Positions 1 through 7,724 of a stretch of 64,000 bases of DNA are shown here, one piece after another (positions within the stretch are counted from its first letter, which is position 1; each line of letters begins with the position of its first letter). The notes beneath the pieces are model-generated. The model did no database searches. It saw nothing but the letters and a program-made list of their open reading frames with translations, and had not been told where the DNA came from. The DNA lies in NCBI RefSeq assembly GCF_001550375.1, contig NZ_LRTR01000276.1, positions 1-64,000 on the forward strand. The letters run 5' to 3'. Position numbers and translations under genes: made by a program. Source of the stretch: Streptomyces europaeiscabiei (GTDB taxonomy: Bacteria; Actinomycetota; Actinomycetes; Streptomycetales; Streptomycetaceae).

Positions 1-436
1 GGCGGGCCGCACGGCCCGCCGTGACGGCCTGGGGAGGTATGTACTCGGCCGTTGCCGCTGTCCGCCTCGCCTCCTCCACCCGGAGCGCCACGGTCTCCTC
101 GTCGATCGGAGGGTGCTCGTGGGCGGTGTCGGCCGAGAAGTCGGCACGGGCACTCACCGTCGCAGAGGCGTCGTACGGACCGTCGTACGGGGCCTGGGGA
201 CGCTGTTCGTAGGCCTCGTACGGCTCGAACGAGGGCCTCGCGTACGGCTGCTGCTGCCCGTACCAGTCGCCCGGGGCGTACTGCGGCGCCTGCTGGGCGG
301 CCCACTGCCGGGGCTCGGCCGCGTCGCCGAACGGCGCCCCGGGATCGAAGGCCTCCGCCTCGAACGACTCGGCGCCCCCGTACGCGGCCTCGCCGCCGTA
401 GGGGGCACTCTCGCGCTCGGGGCGCAGTGCCGTCAC
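1..436 (-). CDS. N-terminal part of a probable class E sortase (truncated by window edge)
   Basis: An open frame runs on the minus strand from a GTG at 436 to the window edge without a stop (about 145 codons). The visible part is a low-complexity cytoplasmic-type region rich in Gly, Pro, Tyr, Glu and Gln, with many Y-G, P-Y and E-A-Y units; no membrane segment or catalytic domain is reached. The GTG overlaps the stop codon of the preceding pabA in a GTGA arrangement, so the two are translationally coupled. Streptomycetes carry two adjacent class E sortase genes in this part of the genome, some with long disordered N-termini, so a sortase is the best guess from position. The sequence inside the window does not prove it. 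Alternative: another membrane protein of the cell-division cluster with a disordered N-terminus. Confidence 0.55.
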   Translation of the reverse strand, partial: MTALRPERESAPYGGEAAYGGAESFEAEAFDPGAPFGDAAEPRQWAAQQAPQYAPGDWYGQQQPYARPSFEPYEAYEQRPQAPYDGPYDASATVSARADFSADTAHEHPPIDEETVALRVEEARRTAATAEYIPPQAVTAGRAAR

Positions 437-1083
437 GCCGTGGCCCTGCCCACCACGGGGGCGAGCCCGGTCGACTTCGCCACGGCCCCTTGGTCGCCGC
501 ATTCCGCCAGCCAGTTGGCGAGCATGCGGTGGCCGTGTTCGGTGAGCACCGACTCGGGGTGGAACTGCACGCCCTCGACGGGCAGTTCACGATGCCTGAG
601 GCCCATGATGATCCCGTCGTGGGTGCGCGCCGTGACCTCAAGCTCGGCCGGTACGGTCGTCGGCTCGGCTGCCAGGGAGTGGTAGCGGGTCGCGGTGAAC
701 GGGGTGGGCAGGCCTGCGAAGACGCCCTTGCCCTCGTGCTCCACCAGCGACGTCTTGCCGTGCAGCAGTTCGGGAGCGCGGTCCACCACACCGCCGTACG
801 CCACCTGCATGGACTGCATGCCGAGGCAGACACCGAAGACGGGGACGCCGGTCGCGGCGCAGTGGCGGACCATGTCGACGCAGACGCCGGCCTCCTCGGG
901 AGTGCCCGGCCCGGGGGACAGGAGCACCCCGTCGAAACCGTCCTGGGCGTGGGAGGTCGCCACCTCGTCGTTGCGCAGCACCTCGCACTCGGCACCCAGC
1001 TGGTACAGGTACTGGACCAGGTTGAAGACGAAGCTGTCGTAGTTGTCGACGACGAGGACCCGGGCGGGTCGGGCGGCACTCAC
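433..1083 (-). CDS. pabA: Glutamine amidotransferase, aminodeoxychorismate/anthranilate synthase component II
   Basis: A 216-residue class I glutamine amidotransferase. It supplies ammonia from glutamine to a chorismate-using partner, making aminodeoxychorismate (folate) or anthranilate (tryptophan). The N-terminus reads VLVVDNYDSFVFN, typical of PabA/TrpG. The catalytic triad is visible: Cys86 in GVCLGMQ, then His175 and Glu177 in VQFHPESV. The GTG at 1083 is chosen because it starts just before the conserved domain and overlaps the stop of the upstream small membrane protein gene; longer frames from 1203 have no family similarity. The same gene lies beside the crgA/pknB cluster in Mycobacterium tuberculosis, where it is called trpG or pabA. 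Which chorismate partner it serves cannot be read here. Confidence 0.93.
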   Translation of the reverse strand: MSAARPARVLVVDNYDSFVFNLVQYLYQLGAECEVLRNDEVATSHAQDGFDGVLLSPGPGTPEEAGVCVDMVRHCAATGVPVFGVCLGMQSMQVAYGGVVDRAPELLHGKTSLVEHEGKGVFAGLPTPFTATRYHSLAAEPTTVPAELEVTARTHDGIIMGLRHRELPVEGVQFHPESVLTEHGHRMLANWLAECGDQGAVAKSTGLAPVVGRATA

Positions 1084-1241
1084 TGGTCGTTCACCGTCAC
1101 ATCGTTGAAGGGGAGCAGGGGCTCCGCCCAGGGAAAGACGTATTGGAAGAGGACATAGACGACGGCCAGGGTCAGCACGAGGGAAACCAGCGCCTTCAGC
1201 CACGCGTTACCCGGCAGATGCCGCCAGATCCAGCCGTACAT
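1080..1241 (-). CDS. Small single-pass membrane protein, 53 residues
   Basis: The ATG at 1241 opens a 53-residue protein starting MYGWIWRHLPGN, followed by one hydrophobic segment (about residues 15-35, LVSLVLTLAVVYVLFQYVF) and a short acidic tail. Its stop overlaps the GTG start of pabA by four bases (GTGA). It lies between a sortase gene and pabA, all on the minus strand, so it is probably part of the same transcript. Orthologues in this position are common in streptomycetes (from memory). I do not recognise a function; the topology suggests a short inner-membrane peptide. Confidence 0.75.
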   Translation of the reverse strand: MYGWIWRHLPGNAWLKALVSLVLTLAVVYVLFQYVFPWAEPLLPFNDVTVNDQ

Positions 1242-1294
1242 GCCGTCCCTTCCTTCACACCACGCCACCGGACTCACGCCGTACCGCCACCAGA

Positions 1295-1987
1295 CTAACG
1301 GCGTAGTGCCTCCGGTTTCCCTGACTCCACAGGCTGTGTGGAATCCAGATGGCCCCAGACGATGAGCCGATGACTGTGTCCCCACTCCGGGTCGCACGTC
1401 GTCAGCGTCAGATAGCGCCCCGCGCGCGTGTACCCGGACTTCGTCGGCACGGGGTCGATGACCTGGACGTCCGTGGGCAATGTCCGATAGGGCCTCTTGT
1501 CGATGACGTACGTGAACCAGTCATCGCCGTCGGTCAGGACGACCGCGTCGCCGGGGCGCAGCTTGGGAAAATCTTTGAAGGGATCGCCGTAGGTGCGGCG
1601 GTGGCCGGCGACCGCGAAGTTCCCCTTCTGCCCCAGCTGCGTGGTGTTCGCGTAGTGCCCGAGCCCTTTCTTGAGAGTGTCCGTCTTCGTGCCCTCGAGG
1701 ACGGGCTTGTTCCACGTCGCACCAAGGCGCGGGATGTACATGAGCGCGAAGGGCCTGGCGTCCCTGTACGGGGCGGGTGGCTCCGGAGCCACCGAGGCGC
1801 CGGGGCCGGACGTCGGTTTCGCCGGCTGCTTCGCCCACTGGTCCTGGAGCAGGTCGACCTGGTGGTCCATCTCGGTGTCGGCCTTCACGCCGGTCCAGAA
1901 CAGCACATAGACGACGAAGAGCACGATCAGGGCGCCGGCGGTGATACAGAGTTCGCTGACGGTCCTCACGATCACGCGCACCGACAC
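1295..1987 (-). CDS. Class E sortase
   Basis: A 230-residue sortase, a membrane-bound transpeptidase that joins secreted proteins carrying an LAXTG-type signal to peptidoglycan. In Streptomyces class E enzymes anchor the chaplins. An N-terminal membrane anchor (about residues 13-33) precedes a Pro-rich linker and the catalytic beta-barrel. The catalytic residues are His129 in VAGHRR, Cys198 in the TLTTC motif, and Arg207 in SHRLIVWGH. The start is a GTG at 1987; the stop is TAG. Together with the truncated gene at the window edge this may be the sortase pair known from Streptomyces, here separated by pabA and a small membrane gene. Confidence 0.93.
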   Translation of the reverse strand: MSVRVIVRTVSELCITAGALIVLFVVYVLFWTGVKADTEMDHQVDLLQDQWAKQPAKPTSGPGASVAPEPPAPYRDARPFALMYIPRLGATWNKPVLEGTKTDTLKKGLGHYANTTQLGQKGNFAVAGHRRTYGDPFKDFPKLRPGDAVVLTDGDDWFTYVIDKRPYRTLPTDVQVIDPVPTKSGYTRAGRYLTLTTCDPEWGHSHRLIVWGHLDSTQPVESGKPEALRR

Positions 1988-2004
1988 GGGTCCCCCGGCT
2001 GCCG

Positions 2005-2853
2005 TTACTCCACGGGCTTCGCGTACTTCAGATCCACTGTGCCCGAGTAGCCGGGAAGAGTCACCGGCCCGTCCTCGGTGACTTTCCAGCCCAGCCCGTA
2101 GACGTTGACGTACACCATGTAGTTCTGGATCGCCTCGCTCGCGGCGAGCGCCTTCTGCAGCTTCTCCGGGTCACCGACCGCCTGGATCTTGTACGGGGGC
2201 GAGTAGACGCGGCCCTGGAGGATCAGGGTGTTTCCGACGCAGCGCACGGCGCTGGTGGAGATCAGCCGCTGGTCCATGACCTTGATGCCCTGGGCGCCGC
2301 CCAGCCACAGGGCGTTCACCACGGCCTGCAGGTCCTGCTGGTGGATGACCAGATAGTCGGGCTGCGGCTCGGGGTAACCGGGGAGCTTGGCGGTGGCGTC
2401 CGGCGGAGCGTCGTTGAGGGTGACCGTGAGGGCCTCGCCCTTGAGGCTCTGGGTGCCGGCGTTCTTCTCCAGGGCCTTGAGTCGGGCGTCCTCGGCGTCG
2501 GTGCTGCCGTCGTCCCGCTCGGCGAGGGCCTCGACGTCGTCCCGGAGCACCGCGTTGGACTCGTCGAGCTGCCCGTTCTTGTGGCTGCGCTCCTGGATGA
2601 GGTCGGAGAGCTTCAGCAACGAGGCGTCCGTACGGATGTTGGTGCCCTTGGCCGTGTCGAAGCTGGTGAAGAAGATCAGCCCGGCGAGGGCGAAGACCCC
2701 GACCGTGAGCACGCGCACGGGGCGGATCCCGCCGCGGGTGGAGGTGTCCCCGTTCCGGGCAGCGGGCTCGGAGCCGGTCCCGGAGGAGTCACCGGACCCG
2801 GCCTCCGGGGAGGTGCCGGAACCAGCCTTGGGGGAGTCGGCTGAATTGCTCAA
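2005..2853 (-). CDS. DUF881 family membrane protein
   Basis: A 282-residue protein with an N-terminal Ser/Gly/Pro-rich cytoplasmic tail, one membrane segment (about residues 47-65, VLTVGVFALAGLIFF), a coiled-coil-like stretch, and the extracellular DUF881 domain (GEALTVTLNDAPP, VNALWLGGAQGIKVMDQRL, YSPPYKIQAVGD). DUF881 proteins recur in actinobacterial division clusters next to crgA and the FtsW/PBP/PknB genes; their biochemical role is unknown. The start is a TTG at 2853 with an AAGGAGA ribosome site eight to ten bases upstream. The downstream sortase gene begins 17 bases past the stop, so these genes are probably one operon. Confidence 0.88.
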   Translation of the reverse strand: MSNSADSPKAGSGTSPEAGSGDSSGTGSEPAARNGDTSTRGGIRPVRVLTVGVFALAGLIFFTSFDTAKGTNIRTDASLLKLSDLIQERSHKNGQLDESNAVLRDDVEALAERDDGSTDAEDARLKALEKNAGTQSLKGEALTVTLNDAPPDATAKLPGYPEPQPDYLVIHQQDLQAVVNALWLGGAQGIKVMDQRLISTSAVRCVGNTLILQGRVYSPPYKIQAVGDPEKLQKALAASEAIQNYMVYVNVYGLGWKVTEDGPVTLPGYSGTVDLKYAKPVE

Positions 2854-2995
2854 CGTACCCTTATCTCCTTAGGCGCCGCGGAAGCACTACGCTAACGGAC
2901 GCCCGGGGGAGCAATCAGTGTCCCCTTGTACGCTGCCCCGGAGCCCGCCACAGTTCCCTGCGCGGCCACGCAGCGCATCGACAGGAGAGACCCTC

Positions 2996-3250
2996 GTGCC
3001 GAAGTCACGTATCCGCAAGAAGGCCGACTACACGCCGCCGCCGTCCAAGCAGGCCACGAACATCAAGCTGAACAGCCATGGCTGGGTGGCCCCGGTCATG
3101 CTGGCCATGTTCCTCATCGGGCTGGCCTGGATCGTGGTCTTCTATGTGACCGACGGTTCGTTGCCGATCGATTCGCTCGGCAACTGGAACATCGTGGTCG
3201 GCTTCGGGTTCATCGCCGCGGGATTCGGCGTCTCGACCCAGTGGAAGTAG
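2996..3250 (+). CDS. crgA: Cell division protein CrgA
   Basis: An 84-residue protein beginning [16 protein letters not shown], with two membrane segments ([18 protein letters not shown] and [19 protein letters not shown]) joined by a short extracellular loop; this is the full CrgA pattern. CrgA is an actinobacterial septation regulator. In Streptomyces it affects FtsZ ring timing during sporulation; in mycobacteria it recruits PBPs and other divisome parts. The GTG at 2996 is chosen because it has an AGGAGAGA ribosome site and matches family length; an upstream in-frame start would add a non-conserved extension. It is divergent from the DUF881 gene, with about 140 bases of shared promoter region. 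Confidence 0.96.
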   Translation: MPKSRIRKKADYTPPPSKQATNIKLNSHGWVAPVMLAMFLIGLAWIVVFYVTDGSLPIDSLGNWNIVVGFGFIAAGFGVSTQWK

Positions 3251-3297
3251 AGGTCCCCGCCCGGTGGAAGTAGCTCTCCCCAGAGCTATCCCCGGAG

Positions 3298-3350
3298 TTA
3301 TCCACAGGTGTTTTCCACAGTGGGGAAAAAGAACGACCATCTGTGGATAA
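3298..3350. promoter_or_regulatory. Two perfect, inverted DnaA boxes (TTATCCACA) outside oriC
   Basis: TTATCCACA at 3298-3306 and its reverse complement at 3342-3350 face each other, with a weaker TTTTCCACA at 3311-3319 between them. They lie in the 303-base gap between crgA and the rhomboid gene (convergent genes), about 21 kb from oriC. No gene is seen in the rest of the gap. The 9-mers are exact matches to the general bacterial DnaA box; binding is inferred. Confidence 0.6.
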
Positions 3351-3553
3351 CTCACCGGGCGTTGACGCCGGTATGACTGACCTACCGGCATCCGCAAGCA
3401 TGTTCGCCCCCTGCCTGACCTGCGAGAACGTAGGTGAGCGACAGGGGGCACACCTGTTCCCGAACTCTATGCACAAGATCCGCCACGGTCTGTGGACAAC
3501 AGTGCTGTAACAGTGCCGATGAAGGGCCTGACCGGTGAAGGCCCGACATCACC

Positions 3554-4453
3554 TCAGGTCAGCTGCGCGGTCCTGAGCAGCGTCATGACCACCACGGCGG
3601 CCAAGACCAGAGCACACGCGCCGTACTGGATCAGCGCCCGTCGCTCACGCGGTGCGTGCACCATCGCGTAGCCGATCAGGACACCGGCGACCAGGCCGCC
3701 GACGTGGGCTTCCCAGGCGATGTTGAACATCGGACTGAAGGTGAAGATCAGGTTGATCACCAGCAGGATGATCAACGGACGCATGTCGTAGTTGAGGCGG
3801 CGCATGAGGACGCCGGTCGCGCCGAAGAGGCCGAAGATGGCGCCGGAGGCGCCGAGCGACGGCTGGTTCTGCTCGGCGAGCAGGTAGGTGAGCGCGCTGC
3901 CGGCGAGGCCGGAGACGAAATAGAGCGCCAGATAGCGGGCACGGCCGAGGGCCGCCTCCAGAGGACCGCCGATCCACCACAGGCTGAGCATGTTGAACAG
4001 GATGTGTGTGACGCTGCTGCTGCTGTGCAGGAACATCGATGTCACCAGCCGGTACCACTGGCCTTCGGCGACGCCTTGGAACGAGGAGCCCAGTTCCGGG
4101 ACCCAGGCCCGCCCGATGAGGCTGAACCGGTCTGTGAAGGTGTCGCCCACCGACATCTGCACCAGGAAGAGCAGCAGGTTCACGCCGATCAGGATCTTGG
4201 TGAGGAGCCGGGGGTCGGCGGCGACCGTGCCGCCCGCGAGAGTGCGCGGGGCGGAGGCCGAGGGCGCGTGGCCCGTACTGGATCCGCCGCGGACGCATTC
4301 GGGGCACTGGAAGCCCACGGAGGCGCTCACCATGCACTCGGGGCAGATGGGGCGCTCGCAGCGGGTGCAGCGGATACCCGTCTCGCGGTCCGGGTGCCGG
4401 TAGCAGGTGGGCAGGCTCTGCGCGTCCTGCGAGCCGCTCGGCACCTGGTCCAT
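3554..4453 (-). CDS. Rhomboid family intramembrane serine protease with N-terminal zinc-finger
   Basis: A 299-residue protein. The first 60 residues contain a B-box-like cysteine cluster (CYRH, RCTRCERPICPEC, QCPEC) that should bind zinc in the cytoplasm. It is followed by a six- to seven-helix rhomboid core. The catalytic dyad is Ser203 in GASGAIFG and His250 in AHVGG, with the supporting HxxxN pair in HILFN (His150/Asn154). Rhomboids cleave transmembrane substrates within the bilayer; the substrate here is unknown. The ATG at 4453 follows a GGAGGGG ribosome site; an upstream extension to 4714 has no similarity and crosses a terminator hairpin. Confidence 0.92.
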   Translation of the reverse strand: MDQVPSGSQDAQSLPTCYRHPDRETGIRCTRCERPICPECMVSASVGFQCPECVRGGSSTGHAPSASAPRTLAGGTVAADPRLLTKILIGVNLLLFLVQMSVGDTFTDRFSLIGRAWVPELGSSFQGVAEGQWYRLVTSMFLHSSSSVTHILFNMLSLWWIGGPLEAALGRARYLALYFVSGLAGSALTYLLAEQNQPSLGASGAIFGLFGATGVLMRRLNYDMRPLIILLVINLIFTFSPMFNIAWEAHVGGLVAGVLIGYAMVHAPRERRALIQYGACALVLAAVVVMTLLRTAQLT

Positions 4454-4476
4454 CGGGTCCCCTCCATCTCCTGTGC

Positions 4477-4526
4477 GGAACCAATCGCCCCGCCCATCCT
4501 TACGGATGGGCGGGGCGATTGGTTCC
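4477..4526 (-). terminator. 23-bp perfect hairpin terminator after ppiA
   Basis: Arms 4477-4499 and 4504-4526 are exact reverse complements with a four-base loop (ttac). It is downstream of ppiA on the minus strand and ends only about 24 bases before the rhomboid start codon. Confidence 0.85.
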
Positions 4527-4583
4527 CTTCGGGACCTGGTGAACCTTTCGGGTCCGGCCCTCGCGAGGTGAACCCCGGCGGGC

Positions 4584-5117
4584 TCAGCCCTGGCGGGTCT
4601 CGACGACGACCGACTCGATGACGACGTCGTTGACCGGGCGGTCGGTGCGCGGGTTGGTCTGGGCACCGGCGATGGCGTCCACGATCTTCTGGCTGGCCGC
4701 GTCGACCACCTCACCGAAGATGGTGTGCTTGCGGGTCAGCCACGCCGTCGGGGAGACGGTGATGAAGAACTGCGAGCCGTTGGTGCCCGGACCGGCGTTG
4801 GCCATGGCCAGCAGGTAGGGCTTGTCGAAGCCGAGGTCCGGGTGGAACTCGTCCGCGAACTGGTATCCGGGACCACCGGTGCCGTTCCCCAGCGGGTCAC
4901 CGCCCTGGATCATGAATCCACTGATCACCCGGTGGAAGACCGTGCCGTCGTAGAGCTTGTCAGTGGACTTCTGGCCGGTGGCCGGATTGGTCCACTCACG
5001 CTCGCCCTGGGCGAGCTCGACGAAGTTACGGACCGTCTTGGGCGCGTGGTTCGGCAGCAGCCGCACCTCGATGTCGCCGTGGTTCGTCTTCAGGGTGGCG
5101 TACAGCTGCTCTGCCAC
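4584..5117 (-). CDS. ppiA: Cyclophilin-type peptidyl-prolyl cis-trans isomerase
   Basis: A 177-residue cytoplasmic cyclophilin catalysing proline isomerisation in protein folding. The N-terminus VAEQLYATLKTNHGDIEVRL and the signature FHRVISGFMIQGGDP are intact, including the active-site Arg and the FMIQGGD loop, plus the NGSQFFIT and KHTIFGEV blocks. No signal peptide. The GTG at 5117 is chosen over longer frames because the cyclophilin fold begins at once. The position near crgA and the gyrA-side tRNAs matches ppiA (Rv0009) of M. tuberculosis. Confidence 0.95.
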   Translation of the reverse strand: MAEQLYATLKTNHGDIEVRLLPNHAPKTVRNFVELAQGEREWTNPATGQKSTDKLYDGTVFHRVISGFMIQGGDPLGNGTGGPGYQFADEFHPDLGFDKPYLLAMANAGPGTNGSQFFITVSPTAWLTRKHTIFGEVVDAASQKIVDAIAGAQTNPRTDRPVNDVVIESVVVETRQG

Positions 5118-5478
5118 GATCTGCCTTCCGTTGTCCTCTGTGACTCCCCCGATCCTCGCACGGACGACGCGGTCCGTCCCCCGACGCCCACCCTCTCGTA
5201 CGGCGGGTGCGCGGAAAACCGGTCGAGTACCCCCGGCACCGGCGCGCTTCGCGGCGATCCGTGGCATTGTCGGCACTGTCGGGGACAAGTTCCCGTTGTC
5301 CCATATTCATCCTCATATTGCACGTGACCGGTTCAGAGCGGCTCCTGCTCGATGATCAGCCGGAGTCGGTGCCCATGACCCGGATGCCCGCCCGCACATG
5401 CCCCGGATCGCTCCGGGAGGCATGATCCCCAAAAGGGTGGAAAGTCGAATGACGTACGCCACCGAGGAGGAGGATCCC
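5118..5478. promoter_or_regulatory. Divergent intergenic region between ppiA and the DUF5324 gene
   Basis: A 361-base gap with no credible ORF. It must hold the promoters of both genes. A clear inverted repeat lies at 5282-5302 (GGGACAA, seven bases, TTGTCCC), followed by an AT-rich stretch (catattcatcctcatatt) that is unusual for this DNA and fits a promoter. The regulator is unknown. Confidence 0.4.
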
Positions 5479-6180
5479 GTGACCCGCATCGACAGCGTGC
5501 GCGCCGCGACCGGCTCGGCCAAGGACAGCGTGCTGCACGCCGCGGAAGTGGTGGCGCCCTACGCCGACACGGCAAAGGACAAGGCCTCGCACTACGCGCA
5601 CGAGGCACGCGTACTGATCGCGCCGAAGGTGTCACAGGCTGCGGAACAGGCACGCGTCCAGTACGGCGCCCTTGTCGTCCCGCGCCTGGAGCAGGCTCGC
5701 ACGCATGTGCCGCCGAAGGTCGACTACGCGGCCCATGAAGCCGCCGTCCGCACCCGCAAGGCGGCCCGCCAGGCCGCCGATTACTCCCGTCCCCGCATCG
5801 AACAGGCCGTGGCCGCCGCCGGCCCCGTCCGTGAGGAGGCCACCGCCCGCAGTGTCGCGGCGCTGGCCGCCCTGCGCGGACAGGTCTCGCCCCAGCAGAT
5901 CCAGAAGCTGGTCCGCAGGCAGCAGCGCCGCGCGAGGCTCGGCAGCGCCGTCAAGGGCCTGGCCGTGCTGGGCGTCCTGGCGGGCGGCGCCTTCGCCGCC
6001 TGGAAGTGGTGGGACAAGCAGGCCAACCCCGACTGGCTGGTCGAGCCTCCCGCCGCCACCGAGGTCTCCGACCCCGGTCGCCTGTCCTCCGTCGACGGCA
6101 GCGGCCAGTCCGCCCTCGACCCCGAGGTCCAGGCCAAGCAGGCCGAGGAGGAGGCAGCCGACCGCGACGACCGCCGCTGA
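5479..6180 (+). CDS. DUF5324-like membrane-associated protein
   Basis: A 233-residue, Ala/Glu/Arg-rich protein beginning MTRIDSVRAATGSAKDSV. Residues 1-140 look like amphipathic helices with repeated 'apolipoprotein-like' segments (YADTAKDKASHYAHEA, PKVSQAAEQARV, PRLEQARTHV). One hydrophobic segment follows (about residues 156-176, VKGLAVLGVLAGGAFAAWKWW), then an acidic Pro/Ser-rich tail. The GTG at 5479 has the strong ribosome site GGAGGAGG directly upstream. The assignment to the DUF5324 family, common in streptomycetes, is from memory. No enzymatic motif is seen; a structural role at the membrane is only a guess. Confidence 0.8.
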   Translation: MTRIDSVRAATGSAKDSVLHAAEVVAPYADTAKDKASHYAHEARVLIAPKVSQAAEQARVQYGALVVPRLEQARTHVPPKVDYAAHEAAVRTRKAARQAADYSRPRIEQAVAAAGPVREEATARSVAALAALRGQVSPQQIQKLVRRQQRRARLGSAVKGLAVLGVLAGGAFAAWKWWDKQANPDWLVEPPAATEVSDPGRLSSVDGSGQSALDPEVQAKQAEEEAADRDDRR

Positions 6181-6283
6181 GGATCGGCGGCCGAGGAAAT
6201 TTTTCGCGGCTGCCGCCGTCCCGTGACGAACTCTTCCGGCTCGGCCTCGCGTGCCCGGAGGCACGTTCGGCGGGACACCTTTC

Positions 6284-6335
6284 AACAGCCCTGTGGGGCA
6301 GAAGACTTGCAGGTCTTCTGCCCCACAGGGCTGTT
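6284..6335 (+). terminator. 23-bp perfect hairpin terminator running into a parS site
   Basis: Arms 6284-6306 and 6313-6335 are exact reverse complements around a six-base loop. The last three bases of the 3' arm (gtt) are also the first three bases of the parS site at 6333. Confidence 0.85.
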
Positions 6336-6346
6336 TCACGTGAAAC
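6333..6346. promoter_or_regulatory. parS site (the only one left of oriC here)
   Basis: Exact GTTTCACGTGAAAC palindrome, the Streptomyces ParB-binding site. It is about 18.5 kb left of oriC. Confidence 0.93.
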
Positions 6347-6594
6347 GTCCCACCCTCCAGGGCAGGGAACACGGCACCCCGGAATGTATTGATCCGGTTG
6401 CGAAGGGTGATGCACACATTCCGCCGCGCACCCTTGTGACACAGAGCACCGTTTTCGCATATGCGTACGCCGACACGTGCCAGCGGCCGTCACCCCGCCC
6501 CAGCGGCCCCCTCTGCACGGAGTGCACAGATAGCGATCGCGATGGGCCCCCATCCCAGACTCCACCGACGACTGGGTACCGAGGGCAGGAAAAA

Positions 6595-6630
6595 GGCCGG
6601 GCCGGATGTCCTGAGACATCCGGCCCGGCC
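6595..6630 (-). terminator. Intrinsic terminator of tRNA-Ala
   Basis: A 16-bp perfect stem (6595-6610 with 6615-6630) and a four-base loop, followed on the minus strand by a run of five T residues. It begins ten bases past the tRNA 3' end. Confidence 0.9.
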
Positions 6631-6639
6631 AATCCACTG

Positions 6640-6712
6640 TGGAGCCTAGGGGAGTCGAACCCCTGACATCTGCCATGCAAAGACAGCGCTCTACCAACTG
6701 AGCTAAGGCCCC
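6640..6712 (-). tRNA. tRNA-Ala (anticodon TGC)
   Basis: The minus strand folds as a complete cloverleaf of 73 bases: acceptor GGGGCCT/AGGCTCC, D-arm AGCTCAGTTGGTAGAGC, anticodon loop with TGC, and T-arm with GGTTCGACTCC. The G3:U70 wobble pair that marks alanine tRNAs is present. The 3' CCA is not encoded. A strong terminator follows. Confidence 0.97.
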
Positions 6713-6894
6713 GAAAGGGAAGTGTCCACCCGGAACAACCGACCACCGGGAGGCTTCGCAGACCAGAGTACCGGGTCACCCCCGGGATCTCGCAAAAAGA
6801 TTGGGGGTCCCCGTGAACGACCACTCTCCGTAAGATGCTCGTCGTGGTTCGCTACAGCGAACCACGGTATTTGGGGAAGCGATGGGGAGACGCA

Positions 6895-7443
6895 ATGGAC
6901 GCCGCACAGCAGGAAGCGACCGCAAGAGCCCGGGAGCTGCAGCGGAACTGGTACGGAGAGCCGCTGGGGGCGCTCTTCCGTAGGCTCATCGAGGACCTGG
7001 GTCTCAACCAGGCCCGTCTCGCGGGGGTGCTGGGCCTGTCCGCACCGATGCTGTCGCAGCTGATGAGTGGTCAGCGTGCCAAGATCGGCAACCCGGCAGT
7101 GGTCCAGCGGGTGCAGTTGTTGCAGGACCTGGCGGGTCAGGTCGCGGACGGCAGCGTGAGCGCCGCCGAGGCGACCGAGCGCATGGACGAGATCAAGAAG
7201 TCACAGGGGGGATCAGTGCTCAGCAACACCACGCAGTCGACGACGAGTTCGGGAGCGCCCACGGTCAAGCGGGTCGTCCGCGAGATCCAGTCGCTGCTTC
7301 GCTCGGTGGCGGCCGCGGGCGACATCATCGACGCGGCGGACACTCTCGCCCCGACCCACCCGGAACTGGCAGAGTTCCTCCGGGTGTACGGCGCGGGCCG
7401 CACCTCGGACGCGGTGGCGCACTACCAGTCCCACCAGAACTGA
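6895..7443 (+). CDS. XRE-family helix-turn-helix DNA-binding protein
   Basis: A 182-residue protein. After a short helical N-terminus (WYGEPLGALFRRLIED), an HTH of the Cro/CI type occupies about residues 24-58 (LGLNQARLAGVLGLSAPMLSQL, then MSGQRAKIG). The C-terminal half is a helical region with a Ser/Thr-rich linker, possibly for oligomerisation. The ATG at 6895 is preceded by GGGGAG; an in-frame extension to 6835 is not typical. Orthologues upstream of the kinase gene are conserved in streptomycetes (from memory). The target operator and ligand are unknown. Confidence 0.87.
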   Translation: MDAAQQEATARARELQRNWYGEPLGALFRRLIEDLGLNQARLAGVLGLSAPMLSQLMSGQRAKIGNPAVVQRVQLLQDLAGQVADGSVSAAEATERMDEIKKSQGGSVLSNTTQSTTSSGAPTVKRVVREIQSLLRSVAAAGDIIDAADTLAPTHPELAEFLRVYGAGRTSDAVAHYQSHQN

Positions 7444-7724
7444 GCCCAAGGCCCGGTCCCCGGAAGGGGGTTCGGCGGCCGGGCCGAGGCCGATGAGGTC
7501 GGCGAGGGGTCTGTAGGCCCCTCGAGAGCCACGAAGACGTAGACGTAGGCTCCAGGAGAGCCGACAAGTGCAGCAGAACAGAGTGGCAGGGGGACAGAGG
7601 CGAGAAGCAAGCTCCGGGGGCAGCCGGGCACGTGCGAGCCGGCTCCGCGGAGGACGGCGCGAGCGCCGTGTCCTCCGCCGACGGGCAGCCAAGGGGTGAG
7701 CCGAAGGGGGAACGACGCACAGCC

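Larger units (their letters stand above)
6181..6639. other. Intergenic region with terminator, parS site and tRNA terminator
   Basis: A 459-base stretch without a credible gene. It holds the DUF5324-gene terminator with an abutting parS site (6284-6346) and, at its right end, the terminator of tRNA-Ala (6595-6630). Between them (about 6350-6590) I see no gene or clear motif. Confidence 0.6.
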
